Source: Candidatus Thiodiazotropha endoloripes (lineage in GTDB: Bacteria; Pseudomonadota; Gammaproteobacteria; Chromatiales; Chromatiaceae). From it: a stretch of DNA of 64,000 nt. Shown in pieces: positions 27,224 through 36,236 of the stretch (position 1 is its first letter; the number at the start of each line of letters is the position of its first letter). The notes under the pieces were generated by a model. The model made no database searches and was not told where the DNA came from. It worked only from the letters and a program-made list of their open reading frames with translations. The stretch is from the NCBI GenBank assembly GCA_001709035.1, contig LVKA01000023.1, positions 124,001-188,000 on the forward strand. Direction: 5' to 3'. The position numbers were made by a program, and so were the translations under genes.

Positions 27224-28732
27224 ATGATAGAGCAGCAGAAAAATCGATCATCGAAGCGGATATTCAGGTTGATTCTGCTGATGTTGATCCTGTTTCTCGG
27301 ACTATTGATTCTATTGCTAACTCTGCAACTTACTGAGTCTGCACTGAATATCTGGCATTTGCTGGATCAACTCTCACCCAAACTGTTGGTCTTCTATGGG
27401 ATCGGGCTGTTCCTCTTCAGTTTGGGGCTGTTTTTTCTCATCTGGCGACTGTTCAAGCCTGGAAAACCGGTAAAACAGGAGGCTCCAACACAGCGGCAGA
27501 TACCACTGCCTGAAGATCGTGAAGCATTTAACAATGCATTGGAAAAAGCCGATAAGAAGGGTGTTGATGTTTCGCAGGCCCGGCAGGAGCTTTTTGAACT
27601 GGACCAGCGTAGCGAAAGTGCCGATCGCTATGTGGCCTTCTTTGGGCCGGTATCCGCTGGCAAAAGTGCATTAATCATGGCGATCACCGGGGTTGAGGAG
27701 ATCCAGACTGACCCAAGGGCAGGTACCACCAAGGCCGTCGAGCATTACCCTTGTGAAATCCAGGGTGAACGACTCATATTTACCGATGCCCCGGGTATCC
27801 TTGACAGTAACGAAGCGCGTGTACAGATTGCCCGGGAGGAAGCACGACGGGCACATCTGGTGATCTATGTTTGTGATGCCGAACTGACTCGCGATCAACA
27901 TCGGGAACTGGTTGAGTTACAGACTTTTGAGCGGCCATTGATCGTCGCTCTGAACAAACAGGATCGATACACCGATGAAGATCTGGTTGCCATAATGCAA
28001 CGGCTTGCCAGTCAGCTGCCGGGGATTGATAAAGTGGTATCAATTCAGGCTGGTGGCCAGGAGGAGTTGATCAGGATCGATGCACAGGGGAATGAGAAGC
28101 GGGAACTGCGTGAACGACCACCTCAAGTGGATTCACTTTTGGCAGAGATACTCAACAGAATTGTTCATCAACGAGACACCCTGGAGCAGCAGAGAGACCA
28201 AAGTCTTCTGCATCTCGGTGCAGAAAAACTCCATACGGCGACAGTGGAGCATCGACAGCAGCAAGGAGAAAAACTGGTAAAAGAGTATACCCGTAAGGCG
28301 ATGCTTGGGGCGATGGCTGCGGTCAGCCCGGGTACCGATATTCTGATTCAAGGCTATTTGGGCATCAAGATGATCGGTGCACTCTGTGAACTCTATGAGA
28401 TAAGGGTCAAAGATGTGGATCTTGAGCAGCTGGTTGAACAGGCCGGTCAGCATGTAGGTAAGCGCATGACCCTGTTGTTGGCGCTGGCCGGAAATGTATT
28501 GAAAGCATTTCCCGGCTTGGGCACGGTCACGGGAGGGGCGACTCACGCCGTGGCCTATGGATTGATATTTCAGAGCCTGGGTGAGTCAGTTATTGAAACC
28601 CTCGAACAGGGGGAATCTCTGGAAAAGAGCGTGGTCTTAAATAAATTTGAGGAGACAATGAGTGGAAATCTGGAAGCACGTGCAAAACATTTTGCGCGGC
28701 TCACCCTGGAACAGCTCATCAAAAAAGATTGA
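27224..28732 (+). CDS. Membrane-anchored GTPase with DUF697-like tail (first of a pair)
   Basis: The 502-residue protein has two N-terminal membrane helices (about 15-40 and 55-80). It then has a Ras-like G domain with P-loop GPVSAGKS (near 141-148), DAPG, and NKQD as the specificity motif. A C-terminal region resembles DUF697/YcjF: glycine-rich hydrophobic segments AAVSPGTDILIQGYLG and LKAFPGLGTVTGG. The ATG at 27224 follows AAGG; a TTG 22 codons upstream is possible. The last 71 bp overlap the next gene, a second GTPase of the same plan. A membrane-remodelling or stress role is a guess. Confidence 0.82.
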   Translation: MIEQQKNRSSKRIFRLILLMLILFLGLLILLLTLQLTESALNIWHLLDQLSPKLLVFYGIGLFLFSLGLFFLIWRLFKPGKPVKQEAPTQRQIPLPEDREAFNNALEKADKKGVDVSQARQELFELDQRSESADRYVAFFGPVSAGKSALIMAITGVEEIQTDPRAGTTKAVEHYPCEIQGERLIFTDAPGILDSNEARVQIAREEARRAHLVIYVCDAELTRDQHRELVELQTFERPLIVALNKQDRYTDEDLVAIMQRLASQLPGIDKVVSIQAGGQEELIRIDAQGNEKRELRERPPQVDSLLAEILNRIVHQRDTLEQQRDQSLLHLGAEKLHTATVEHRQQQGEKLVKEYTRKAMLGAMAAVSPGTDILIQGYLGIKMIGALCELYEIRVKDVDLEQLVEQAGQHVGKRMTLLLALAGNVLKAFPGLGTVTGGATHAVAYGLIFQSLGESVIETLEQGESLEKSVVLNKFEETMSGNLEARAKHFARLTLEQLIKKD

Positions 28733-30026
28733 CGAGCAGGAATCAGAAAATGATGGCCACCTGCAGTTGGCGCGGGAGAATTTACGTGAACTGCTGAGTG
28801 ATGACCGGCTACCTGGGTCTGTTCGTGATTCACTTAAGGATGATTTTCACCAAGTTCAGGCAATGCTCGACAAGCTGGAGCATGGGCACCTGCATATCGC
28901 GGTATTTGGTCGTGTCAGCGTGGGTAAATCCGCATTGCTGAATGCCCTGCTGGGCGAGCAGCGTTTCGCAGTCAGTGCATTGCACGGCGAGACCCGCCAT
29001 AGCGATATGGCTGCCTGGCGTGAAGTTGAAGCATCCGGTGTATTTCTGATCGATACGCCGGGTATCAACGAAATCAGTGGTGAGGAGCGCGAACGCATGG
29101 CTGAGGATGTGGCGAGCCGTGCGGATCTGGTGCTGTTTGTGGTGGATGGTGATTTGACCCAGACAGAGCATCAGGCAATGCAGAAGCTGTCTCAACTGAA
29201 TCGTCCTTTGGTCGTGGTGCTGAACAAAGCGGACCGATACACCAGGGATGAACTGGAACTGTTACTCGGCAGTCTGCAAGAGAAACTCGCCGGAATTGTC
29301 TCTGCCGACTATATCGTTGCCACAGCGGCAAGTCCCGCAGAGCGGATCTATCTGCAGATGGATGAGCAGGGTCAGGAGCAGGAGATCAGAAGAACTCCGC
29401 AAGCGGATGTTTTGGCGTTGACTGACACGCTCTGGTTGTTGATCGAAAAGGAGGGTATGGCGCTCTCTGCATTGAATGCCAGTCTGTTTGCCGGCCAGTT
29501 GAGTGATGAGGTGGCTGAACGGGTAGTTGCGATACGCCAGGAAGTGGCAGAGCGGGTGATCCGGGGCTACTGCCTGGGTAAAGGGATTGCGGTTGCCGTC
29601 AATCCGATACCGGTTGCCGATCTGGTTGCGGCTTTGGCGCTGGATGCCTCAATGGTTGTGCATCTGGCAAAGGTCTACGGTATGTCGGTTAGCCGGGGTG
29701 AAGCCGGGCAGCTGATCAAGACCATCGGTTCCCAGATGGCTCTGCTGATGGCTACGGTGTGGAGTGTGAATCTGGCTGCCAGTGCACTCAAAGCGAGTAG
29801 TGCAGGGCTGTCGACCGTGGTGACTGCAGCAGCTCAAGGTGGCATGGGTTACTACACCACCTATGTGGTGGGACTGGCGGCACAGCGCTACTTTTCCCAG
29901 GGGCGCTCCTGGGGTAGTGACGGTCCGAAAACCATTGTGCAGCAGATTCTCGATTCAGTGGATAAGGACTCAATACTGCAACAGGCCAGCGATGATATCC
30001 GTCAACGGCTGAAACTTGCAAAATAG
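28662..30026 (+). CDS. GTPase with DUF697-like tail (second of a pair)
   Basis: The 454-residue product lacks the N-terminal membrane helices of its partner. It has a coiled N-terminus (about 25-75), a G domain with GRVSVGKS (82-89), DTPG and NKAD, and a hydrophobic C-terminal part with AVAVNPIPVADLVAALALDA, typical of DUF697 domains. A GTG start has GGAG seven bases before it, within the 3' end of the first GTPase gene, giving a 71-bp overlap. The overlap and shared architecture suggest that the two proteins act as a heteromeric pair. Function is unknown. Confidence 0.85.
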   Translation: MEIWKHVQNILRGSPWNSSSKKIDEQESENDGHLQLARENLRELLSDDRLPGSVRDSLKDDFHQVQAMLDKLEHGHLHIAVFGRVSVGKSALLNALLGEQRFAVSALHGETRHSDMAAWREVEASGVFLIDTPGINEISGEERERMAEDVASRADLVLFVVDGDLTQTEHQAMQKLSQLNRPLVVVLNKADRYTRDELELLLGSLQEKLAGIVSADYIVATAASPAERIYLQMDEQGQEQEIRRTPQADVLALTDTLWLLIEKEGMALSALNASLFAGQLSDEVAERVVAIRQEVAERVIRGYCLGKGIAVAVNPIPVADLVAALALDASMVVHLAKVYGMSVSRGEAGQLIKTIGSQMALLMATVWSVNLAASALKASSAGLSTVVTAAAQGGMGYYTTYVVGLAAQRYFSQGRSWGSDGPKTIVQQILDSVDKDSILQQASDDIRQRLKLAK

Positions 30027-30042
30027 TGACGAACAGGCCCTA

Positions 30043-30732
30043 CTAGTAATTGACTTCAACCGCCGTACAGAGATAGCGCATCAGCTGGTCTGTAGTTTGA
30101 AATCCATGCATGACAAAGTCGGTAAAATCAGATCGGTTGATCTGTGAGCATTTGAAGGATTTGAGGGCGATAAAGTCCTTACGTTTCAGGTCCTCGATCA
30201 GCGGGTGATCCGGTGTGAATCCTTTCGGTGCCCGTTTCAGTGAATCCCCGGCAAGCTCAAACTGTGTGCTGAACTCAGTCTGCTCTTTCAAGGCGCTCCA
30301 GGAGGCCGGGTTATCCGCGATAAAGTTTCTGATTTTACCCAGAGTTTTCGATTCTGGGTGCCAGATTCCCGCACCAATGAAACAGCCGCTGTGTTCAATA
30401 TGCAGATAGAAACCCGGTGCATGCACATCTTTGCCGAGCTGGTGTCTGAACTGAATACCGATATTGGTTTTGTAGGGTGTCTTGTCTTTGGAGAAGCGGG
30501 TATCCCGATAGACCCGCATCAAGGATCCACCTGATTTTTTTGCGATGGCGTGAAAATGGCTGGACAAGGTTTTCAGTTTTGGCGCCATCTCCTCAATAAA
30601 GGCAAACGCTGGCTCACGCACATAGGTTTCGTACTCCTGCTTATGGTCATTGAACCAATCTCGCTCGTTGTTACGGCCCAGTTTTTGTAGAAACGGCAAC
30701 GTCTGCTTCGGAAAACCGCTGAACTCCCGCAT
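30043..30732 (-). CDS. DUF2461 family protein
   Basis: The roughly 229-residue soluble protein has DUF2461 hallmarks: FLQKLGRNNERDWFNDHKQ, RVYRDTRFSKDKTPYKTNIG and GFYLHIE. These give the conserved RDxRFSxDKxPYK block. The role of the family is unknown. The ATG at 30732 is reported; a GTG two codons upstream sits closer to GAGG and could also be used. It is convergent with the GTPase pair (17 bp) and its upstream side faces a copy of the miniature repeat. Confidence 0.88.
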   Translation of the reverse strand: MREFSGFPKQTLPFLQKLGRNNERDWFNDHKQEYETYVREPAFAFIEEMAPKLKTLSSHFHAIAKKSGGSLMRVYRDTRFSKDKTPYKTNIGIQFRHQLGKDVHAPGFYLHIEHSGCFIGAGIWHPESKTLGKIRNFIADNPASWSALKEQTEFSTQFELAGDSLKRAPKGFTPDHPLIEDLKRKDFIALKSFKCSQINRSDFTDFVMHGFQTTDQLMRYLCTAVEVNY

Positions 30733-30780
30733 GGTCACTCTACCTCGATCTGGTTTGTGTACGGTTCAGAGAGATTCTGA

Positions 30781-30900
30781 TTTTATACCCGGCGGCGTTA
30801 TTATTCGCTCATGTAGAATGACTATACCACGCTCATTCTGCCTTGCTGGGCACAAAAACAGATCCAGCAGGGCGTATTGGATTCGTGATAACAGGCCCTA
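30781..30900 (+). repeat. Miniature repeat element, copy A
   Basis: This segment aligns along its length with 54572-54689 and with the reverse strand of 35246-35365. Shared blocks include GGCGTTAT, CTCATTCTGCC, AAAACAGATCCAGCAG and TTGGATTCG, ending in AACAGGCCCTA. An internal hairpin (AGAATGA, TCATTCT) is perfect in this copy. The right terminal motif is present; no left terminal motif was found, so the copy may be truncated. It lies between DUF2461 and the Cys-rich protein gene. Confidence 0.75.
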
Positions 30901-30911
30901 ACAGCTGTGTG

Positions 30912-31157
30912 CTAAATATCGTATTTACTGTGGATGGCATGTCTGACCGGACAGGTACAGACGATCTGATTCCCCAGTTGGGAACTGTATGGACACTCTA
31001 TCCCCTTCCCACATACCATGCGGGCATGGTTTTCCGTAGTGATGCGAATACCGCAGAGTTGGTACTCATCATCGGTCAGACAGGCATGATGTTTAGTACA
31101 CTTTTTAGCTTCGAGTAGTACTTCCAGTGGGATATTGAATCTTTTGATACTGTGCAT
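30912..31157 (-). CDS. Small Cys-rich protein
   Basis: The 81-residue protein has seven cysteines (20, 26, 35, 49, 55, 67, 69), arranged as Cx5Cx8C and Cx5CPx10CxC, with several histidines. This suggests a zinc or iron-sulfur site, but I do not recognise the family. It lies 95 bp downstream of an HMA-like gene on the same strand and may share its transcript. The ribosome site is weak (TAGAG just before the ATG). Confidence 0.6.
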   Translation of the reverse strand: MHSIKRFNIPLEVLLEAKKCTKHHACLTDDEYQLCGIRITTENHARMVCGKGIECPYSSQLGNQIVCTCPVRHAIHSKYDI

Positions 31158-31252
31158 CTCTATTTTTTCAATGGCTCACCTTTTTTTTCAGAATAATAAC
31201 GAATGAATTATGTGTGGTTATTGATCTGAATTCGGATAAAGCTAAAAAAAAC

Positions 31253-31489
31253 CTAAATTCCGCCCACCAGGGAGGCATGCACACCATTTCTTTCAATATA
31301 AAAGAGCAGATCGCAGGAGTGTATGGATTGAGGGTCGTAATCAACAACCATCAGATGGGGGGTTTTGATATGAGCACAGGCACTGACAACACCCCTGACT
31401 CCGGACAACTCTTTTTCGATATTGTGGATCTCTTCTGCTGAGAGATTTTCGTTGATGTGTACTACTGCATTGGCGTCGAACTCAATCAT
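31253..31489 (-). CDS. HMA-like ferredoxin-fold protein without CxxC
   Basis: The 78-residue protein with GGAG eight bases before the ATG shows the beta-alpha-beta-beta-alpha-beta pattern of heavy-metal-associated domains: VVHINENLS, then a helix, GVVSACAH, LMVVDYDPQSI, then a helix and HASLVGG. The metal-binding CxxC loop is absent. Similar short proteins occur in sulfur-oxidising gammaproteobacteria as I recall. Single cysteines at AC and SC might still bind a ligand. Paired with the Cys-rich gene downstream. Confidence 0.7.
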   Translation of the reverse strand: MIEFDANAVVHINENLSAEEIHNIEKELSGVRGVVSACAHIKTPHLMVVDYDPQSIHSCDLLFYIERNGVHASLVGGI

Positions 31490-32281
31490 TTCAGAATCTC
31501 CATAGATTGGTCTAGATGCTCAGGCAAACCGGTCTAATCATTGTAACTAACTGATAAAGCGATATAAATTTACACTACTGAGGTAACTGACATGCAACCT
31601 GAGATAGCTCCCGGCATTACATTGTCTATTTCAGTATGTGAGAAACCTCTGATGAATCCAGTGATGCACCCAGCTGTGCAAGGGAGTCGGCTTTAAGAAT
31701 GAACGGCATTCAATAGGAGACGATCACCGACTCGCGAATCCACCTGGGCAGCATCCTTTCAGTCAAACAGATGATGTTTGATTTAACAGAGGTTCCTCAT
31801 GCTTGAAGCTAGTTCAGTTGGGGATGATTACAAGCAGAATATATCCCAACATTAATTAGGGTAGTTAAAAGCGAGGAAATTCAAATCGAATTTGGCTCAT
31901 GCCATAATCGATCTGTGATTGACGGCCTGCTCGAACTGCCAACGGCTGGATGGCCAACTGTCAGTGCGTATACAGAGAAGGTATCATCTCCCCGTGCAGA
32001 TAAACCAAAGAGGATTTCTAGGTCTGGTTATGAATAGTCCCAAACCGGTTGAAGAATTGCACTGCAAAGAAAAAAGTGTGGTATTGATGGAATCTCTGGA
32101 TAATCCATTACTCCGCCGAATGACAGAATCCATCTATTGGATTTTCCTGGATCCCGGCAATCACCGGGAAGGCAAATTGTGAATACATCAGAGGTTTCTA
32201 ATTTAAATAACAAACGGTTGGCCTGTCATAATCGGCGAGTAGTGAGTCAGTGTTTACCCTCAATTCCAATGTAAGAATCTT
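31490..32281. other. Intergenic region, no convincing gene
   Basis: About 790 bp. An 87-codon frame at 31919-32182 has no ribosome site or recognisable domain. A hairpin TCCCGG-CAATCA-CCGGGA (32152-32169) lies near its 3' end without a T-run. The region may include the divergent promoters of the HMA-like and antiporter genes and decayed sequence. Confidence 0.4.
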
Positions 32282-34030
32282 ATGCACCTGGATACCTTCT
32301 TAGTATCAGCTTTGATGTTATTGATTGCCACTTCAGTGGCAGTTGCTTTGTTCAAGCACCTTGGGCTTGGTTCCGTATTGGGACTGTTGGTTGCCGGAAT
32401 CGTTGTCGGTCCCTACTCACCAGGCCCTTATGTGACGGAACATGTTGAGGATGTCCGCCATTTCACCGAGCTAGGTGTTGTGTTGCTGCTGTTTCTGATC
32501 GGTCTGGAGATGCGACCGAAACGATTATGGGCAATGCGTCGGGAAGTATTCGGTCTGGGGTCACTGCAGATCCTGGTTACCGGATTGATCATTGCGTTCT
32601 ATGTGCATCTCTATGAATCCTCCTGGTCCCTCTCCCTGTTGATCGGTCTGACCTTTGCGCTCTCATCCACTGCATTTGTGATACAGATACTTCATGATCG
32701 GGGAGAGATTGCCAGCAAGCATGGTATGACGGCTTTCTCAATTCTACTGATGCAGGATCTGGCGATCGTACCACTGTTGGCGGCTGTACCGATCCTCTCG
32801 GATGCCGGCCGCCTCTCCGCCGATGTCCCCCTCTGGCAACAGCTGGGTATCGTGGTGGGCATGATCGCCGCAGTCTATGTGATCGGGCGTTATGTGCTTC
32901 CTGTGGTGCTCAACCACCTGGCGCAACAGGCGAATCGTGAGGGATTTCTGTTGGTGGTGATGCTGGCGGTGTTCCTGGCCGCCTGGGCAATGGATCAAGC
33001 GGGACTCTCCATGGCACTGGGTGCCTTCGTCATGGGTATGCTGCTTTCCGGATCCAGCTATCGGTTACAGATACAGGCCTATATCGAACCCTATAAGGGA
33101 TTACTGATGAGCCTGTTTTTCGTCGCAGTGGGCATGTCCATCGATTTTTCCTCGATCTATGATGAGTTAGCGATGTTTGTGCAGCACATTGTGGTGATCG
33201 TAGCGATCAAGATTCTGGTGCTGTTTTCGTTGGCACTGATGTTCGGTGTAACCAAACCCATTGCCTTGCGGATCAGTTTTTTTCTGGCTCAGGGCGGGGA
33301 GTTTGGATTTGTTCTTTTTGGATCGGCCAAGGCGCTGCAACTGATCAATGACAGTACCTTTGTCATGGCAGTGGGGGTGATCTCTGTCAGTATGCTGATC
33401 ACCCCGTTGCTGGTCGGTCTCAGCGACAGATTTGCGAAAAAGATCAGCAGCCAAAAACAGGATACTGAACACCTCAAGTATCCTATGGAGCATGGAGATA
33501 TCCCGAAAAAGGTGGTTATTGGCGGCTATGGCAGGGTAGGGCATACGGTTGCTGTGTTGCTGCATACCAGTGGTGTACCCTTGGTTGTGTTTGATACCAA
33601 TCCGGAACGGGTAGCCCAGGGAAAGAAGGATGGCTTGCCGGTCTACTACGGTGACATCAGTGATCCGGATCTGCTGGATGCCGCCAATCTTGGAAATGCC
33701 TCTTTGGTGGTATTGACGGTCAATAGCGGACTTATTGCCTTGCGGGCAATCACCCATATCAGAAACACCTATCCCCATGTACCGATTATCTCCCGGGCCA
33801 GGGATCTCGAAGCCTGCGGCCATCAGGTCAGTGCCGGTGCAAGCCATGCATTTCCGGAAGCACTGGAAGGAAGTCTCAGATTGGGTGCCATTGCATTGGA
33901 GATGATCGATGTGCCAAAGGATAGCGTCGATCAGCTGCTCAAGGGGGTTCGGCAGGATAATTATACTTTAGTGGTATCCGATGAGGATGTACTGCGCAAA
34001 AAATCGTCTCACTCCAAGAGGCAGCAGTGA
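32282..34030 (+). CDS. KefB/KefC-type monovalent cation:proton antiporter (CPA2)
   Basis: The 582-residue inner-membrane protein has about twelve helices (1-385) with the CPA2 landmarks ELGVVLLLFLIGLEM, STAFVIQIL and QDLAIVPLL, then a cytoplasmic TrkA-N/RCK domain. The Rossmann motif GGYGRVGHTVA and the D in VVFDTNPE mark the RCK domain. Tail motif SHAFPEALEGSLRLG also matches Kef proteins. It probably moves K+ out against H+ under nucleotide or thiol control. No KefF/KefG ancillary quinone reductase gene is adjacent. It is a single gene. Confidence 0.92.
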   Translation: MHLDTFLVSALMLLIATSVAVALFKHLGLGSVLGLLVAGIVVGPYSPGPYVTEHVEDVRHFTELGVVLLLFLIGLEMRPKRLWAMRREVFGLGSLQILVTGLIIAFYVHLYESSWSLSLLIGLTFALSSTAFVIQILHDRGEIASKHGMTAFSILLMQDLAIVPLLAAVPILSDAGRLSADVPLWQQLGIVVGMIAAVYVIGRYVLPVVLNHLAQQANREGFLLVVMLAVFLAAWAMDQAGLSMALGAFVMGMLLSGSSYRLQIQAYIEPYKGLLMSLFFVAVGMSIDFSSIYDELAMFVQHIVVIVAIKILVLFSLALMFGVTKPIALRISFFLAQGGEFGFVLFGSAKALQLINDSTFVMAVGVISVSMLITPLLVGLSDRFAKKISSQKQDTEHLKYPMEHGDIPKKVVIGGYGRVGHTVAVLLHTSGVPLVVFDTNPERVAQGKKDGLPVYYGDISDPDLLDAANLGNASLVVLTVNSGLIALRAITHIRNTYPHVPIISRARDLEACGHQVSAGASHAFPEALEGSLRLGAIALEMIDVPKDSVDQLLKGVRQDNYTLVVSDEDVLRKKSSHSKRQQ

Positions 34031-34259
34031 AATAACTTATTCTAATTGTTGGGAAAATTTAACCAAGTTTAACACTTGGGTATTTATATTTCTGCTGACT
34101 TGGTCTATCTTTACGCTTACCTGCATTTAACAATGCAGTTGTTTTTTATTTTGGGTAAGTATGCAGGATTTTGGTTACAACTCAGTAGTCCAGCAACCTG
34201 TTTTTCTTTGCAGCGATCGCAGGGAAATAGGTCAGAAAAAAAATATACGGAGAGAGAGA

Positions 34260-34421
34260 ATGCCTAAACTGACCAGTGGTTTGACACAAAAGGAGCGATT
34301 GCAGGTTTTACATTCAATCGAGTCGATAAAATCGAACAACAATAAGCGTGAGAGAAAGATTCTCCAGATGTACAAAGATTGGATTGCAAGAGAGTGTTTT
34401 ATCTCACAATTGCCAGAATGA
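34260..34421 (+). CDS. Small basic hypothetical protein
   Basis: A 53-residue protein, MPKLTSGLTQKERLQ at its start, is predicted to be mostly helical and basic. GGAGAGAGAG lies directly before the ATG, a convincing ribosome site. A hairpin follows the stop. I do not recognise the family. The GLTQKERLQ start resembles a helix-capped small regulator, but no function is claimed. Confidence 0.55.
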   Translation: MPKLTSGLTQKERLQVLHSIESIKSNNNKRERKILQMYKDWIARECFISQLPE

Positions 34422-34430
34422 GCTTTTTTC

Positions 34431-34455
34431 AGCGCTCTCTGTTCGGGAGAGCGCT
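34431..34455. terminator. Hairpin between convergent genes
   Basis: Perfect 9-bp stem AGCGCTCTC (34431-34439) and GAGAGCGCT (34447-34455) with a 7-base loop, between the small protein gene and yciK. A TTTTTT run lies just before it on the plus strand, so it does not act as a U-tract for either gene in the classic way. A convergent transcript-end structure is likely. Confidence 0.55.
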
Positions 34456-34487
34456 ATCAATCCTGAATTCTCTGACAACCAACTGTT

Positions 34488-35240
34488 CTATTCCCGATTC
34501 TCCGGTATAGCGGTCATCGCTTCTCCATTCACCTGGAGACTGTCCGGGCCCATCAGATAGAGATAACTGCCCATCAGAGTATCCGGAAGCGGGTGCGAGA
34601 GGGGGTTTTCACCCGGATAGGCCCAGGCTCTCAATGAAGTGCGTGTTGGACAGGGAGCGATGCTGTTGACTCTGATGTGACTGTTTTCCAGCTCGTCTGC
34701 AAGAGTTTGCATCAGGCCTTCTATGCCGAATTTCGATACACCGTAGGCACCCCAATAGGCCTTGCCTTTTCTACCCCGTTCATCCGAAGTGAACAGAATC
34801 GATGCGTCTTCCGCTTTTCGCAGCAGTGGCAGACAGGCCTGGGTGAGTAGAAAAGGGGCGGTTAAATTGACCTGTATGACTTTCTGCCAGGTCTCGAAAT
34901 CATAGTCATCGATACGACTGAGCAGGGCCAATTGTGCCGCATTGTGCAGCAGGCCATGCAGAACACCGAACTCCTCGTAGAGACTTTCACCCAAAGCGTA
35001 GTAGTCATTGGCAGGCGCCTTCTCCAGATCGAATGAGATCATCGCCGGTGTTGGGCCTCCTGCAGATTCGATAGCGTCATAGGTCGCCTCAAGCCGGCCC
35101 TCGTGACGACCCAGCAGAATTACTGTGGCGCCATATTCGGCGAATGCTCTGGCGGCCGCCTGGCCGATGCCGCTACCGGCACCGGTGACCAGGATATTGC
35201 GTTCATTGAGTAGTGATTTCGAGGGTTGGTAATTATGCAT
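34488..35240 (-). CDS. yciK: Short-chain oxidoreductase YciK
   Basis: The 250-residue NAD(P)-dependent SDR of the YciK group has the Rossmann motif TGAGSGIG, NNA-type LHNAA, a Ser in FTSDERG and the catalytic YGVSK. Substrate is unknown. In many gammaproteobacteria yciK follows ubiG and gph; here a 290-bp gap containing a miniature element separates it from gph. The element ends only five bases before the ATG, so the native ribosome site seems lost and the nearest purines (GAAGC) belong to the insertion junction. Confidence 0.92.
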   Translation of the reverse strand: MHNYQPSKSLLNERNILVTGAGSGIGQAAARAFAEYGATVILLGRHEGRLEATYDAIESAGGPTPAMISFDLEKAPANDYYALGESLYEEFGVLHGLLHNAAQLALLSRIDDYDFETWQKVIQVNLTAPFLLTQACLPLLRKAEDASILFTSDERGRKGKAYWGAYGVSKFGIEGLMQTLADELENSHIRVNSIAPCPTRTSLRAWAYPGENPLSHPLPDTLMGSYLYLMGPDSLQVNGEAMTAIPENRE

Positions 35241-35245
35241 GCTTC

Positions 35246-35433
35246 AGGGCCTGTTAAGACGAATCCAATCAGTCCTGCTGAGACTATTTTTTTGCCCAGC
35301 AAGGCAGAACGAGCGAGGTGTAGATATTCTACATAAGCGAATGATAACGCAGCTGGGAGGAAATAAAGTCCCAGCCCCTCTTTCAAATCAATATGGGGTA
35401 ACAGGGCCGATTGGATTCGTCTTAACAGGCCCC
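35246..35433 (-). mobile_element. Miniature inverted-repeat element, copy C
   Basis: A 188-bp element bounded by 25-base terminal inverted repeats at 35246-35270 and 35409-35433, matching in 24 of 25 positions. The ends begin AGGGCCTGTTAAGACG. The part 35246-35365, read on the minus strand, is the same sequence as copies A and B. No transposase is encoded. A CA dinucleotide flanks the GGGCC...GGCCC core on both sides, a possible 2-bp target duplication. It splits gph from yciK. Confidence 0.8.
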
Positions 35434-35534
35434 AACCTAATCCGATTACGGGAGCGGCATTATAGCGTGCAAGCTATGGATAAAAACATTGAAATTGCGC
35501 ATATGAGGCAACATCGGTAGTTCATGGAATCGGT

Positions 35535-36236
35535 TTAAAGCCAATCCAGTATCTGTGCGGGGTGGTCGATCTGGCCATCCGCCTGCCAGGTTTCCGGCTT
35601 ATCGGTTTCACCCAGATAGCCGAACATGGCGATCAATGTCCGGGTTCCTGCATTTCGCCCGGCTTCGATATCCCGCTGGGCATCGCCGATATAGAGTGTG
35701 TGCTCAGGGCTGGCATCCGACTCTCTGCAGGCCTGAAGAATGGGTTCCGGATGGGGTTTGGCGTAGGGGGTTGTGTCACCACTGATAACGGCGGAGGCAC
35801 GCTGCTGCAGACCGAGTTTTTGCATCAGAGGGTCGGTCAACCTGGCCGGTTTATTGGTGACTATGCCCCAGCGTATTGCCAGAGCATCCAATTCGTCCAA
35901 CAGTTCAAGCATGCCTTCAAAGGGTTGGGTTTGCAGGGCAATATTCTGCAGATAGAGGTCGAGAAACTCCTTTTGCAAGGCACTGAAATCCGCGTGCTCG
36001 GGATCGATGCCGAAGCCCACCTGCAACATCGCCCGACTGCCGTGAGAGACTGAAGGGCGCAATCGCTGAAACGACACGGGCTCTCTGCCATGACTCTCCA
36101 GCTGCAGATTCAGTGCGTAGTGAAGATCCTGGGCGGTGTCCGCAAATGTGCCGTCCAGATCGAACAGTACACAATCAGTGTGATTCGACTTAATGGCTCT
36201 AACCCTGTTTGATCGTGGCAACCATGTAGTTGACAT
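35535..36236 (-). CDS. gph: Phosphoglycolate phosphatase-like HAD hydrolase
   Basis: The HAD-superfamily phosphatase has motif [14 protein letters not shown] (nucleophile and acid Asp), motif II TNKP, and motif III/IV KPHPEP with [12 protein letters not shown]. It probably removes phosphate from 2-phosphoglycolate. The start is uncertain. The ATG at 36236 is within the ubiG 3' end (38-bp overlap), a TTG lies at 36221, and the family core begins just after an ATT codon following the ubiG stop. It follows ubiG in an operon, the common gammaproteobacterial order. Confidence 0.9.
   Translation of the reverse strand: MSTTWLPRSNRVRAIKSNHTDCVLFDLDGTFADTAQDLHYALNLQLESHGREPVSFQRLRPSVSHGSRAMLQVGFGIDPEHADFSALQKEFLDLYLQNIALQTQPFEGMLELLDELDALAIRWGIVTNKPARLTDPLMQKLGLQQRASAVISGDTTPYAKPHPEPILQACRESDASPEHTLYIGDAQRDIEAGRNAGTRTLIAMFGYLGETDKPETWQADGQIDHPAQILDWL

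Noticed and set aside
30843-31118. Frames through the miniature repeats that encode similar IGFVxTGP peptides
   Set aside because: The shared peptides come from the repeated DNA itself; frames have no ribosome sites and differ in length among copies.
31919-32182. 87-codon plus-strand frame before the antiporter gene
   Set aside because: No Shine-Dalgarno site; its end is formed by a simple hairpin sequence; no family recognised.
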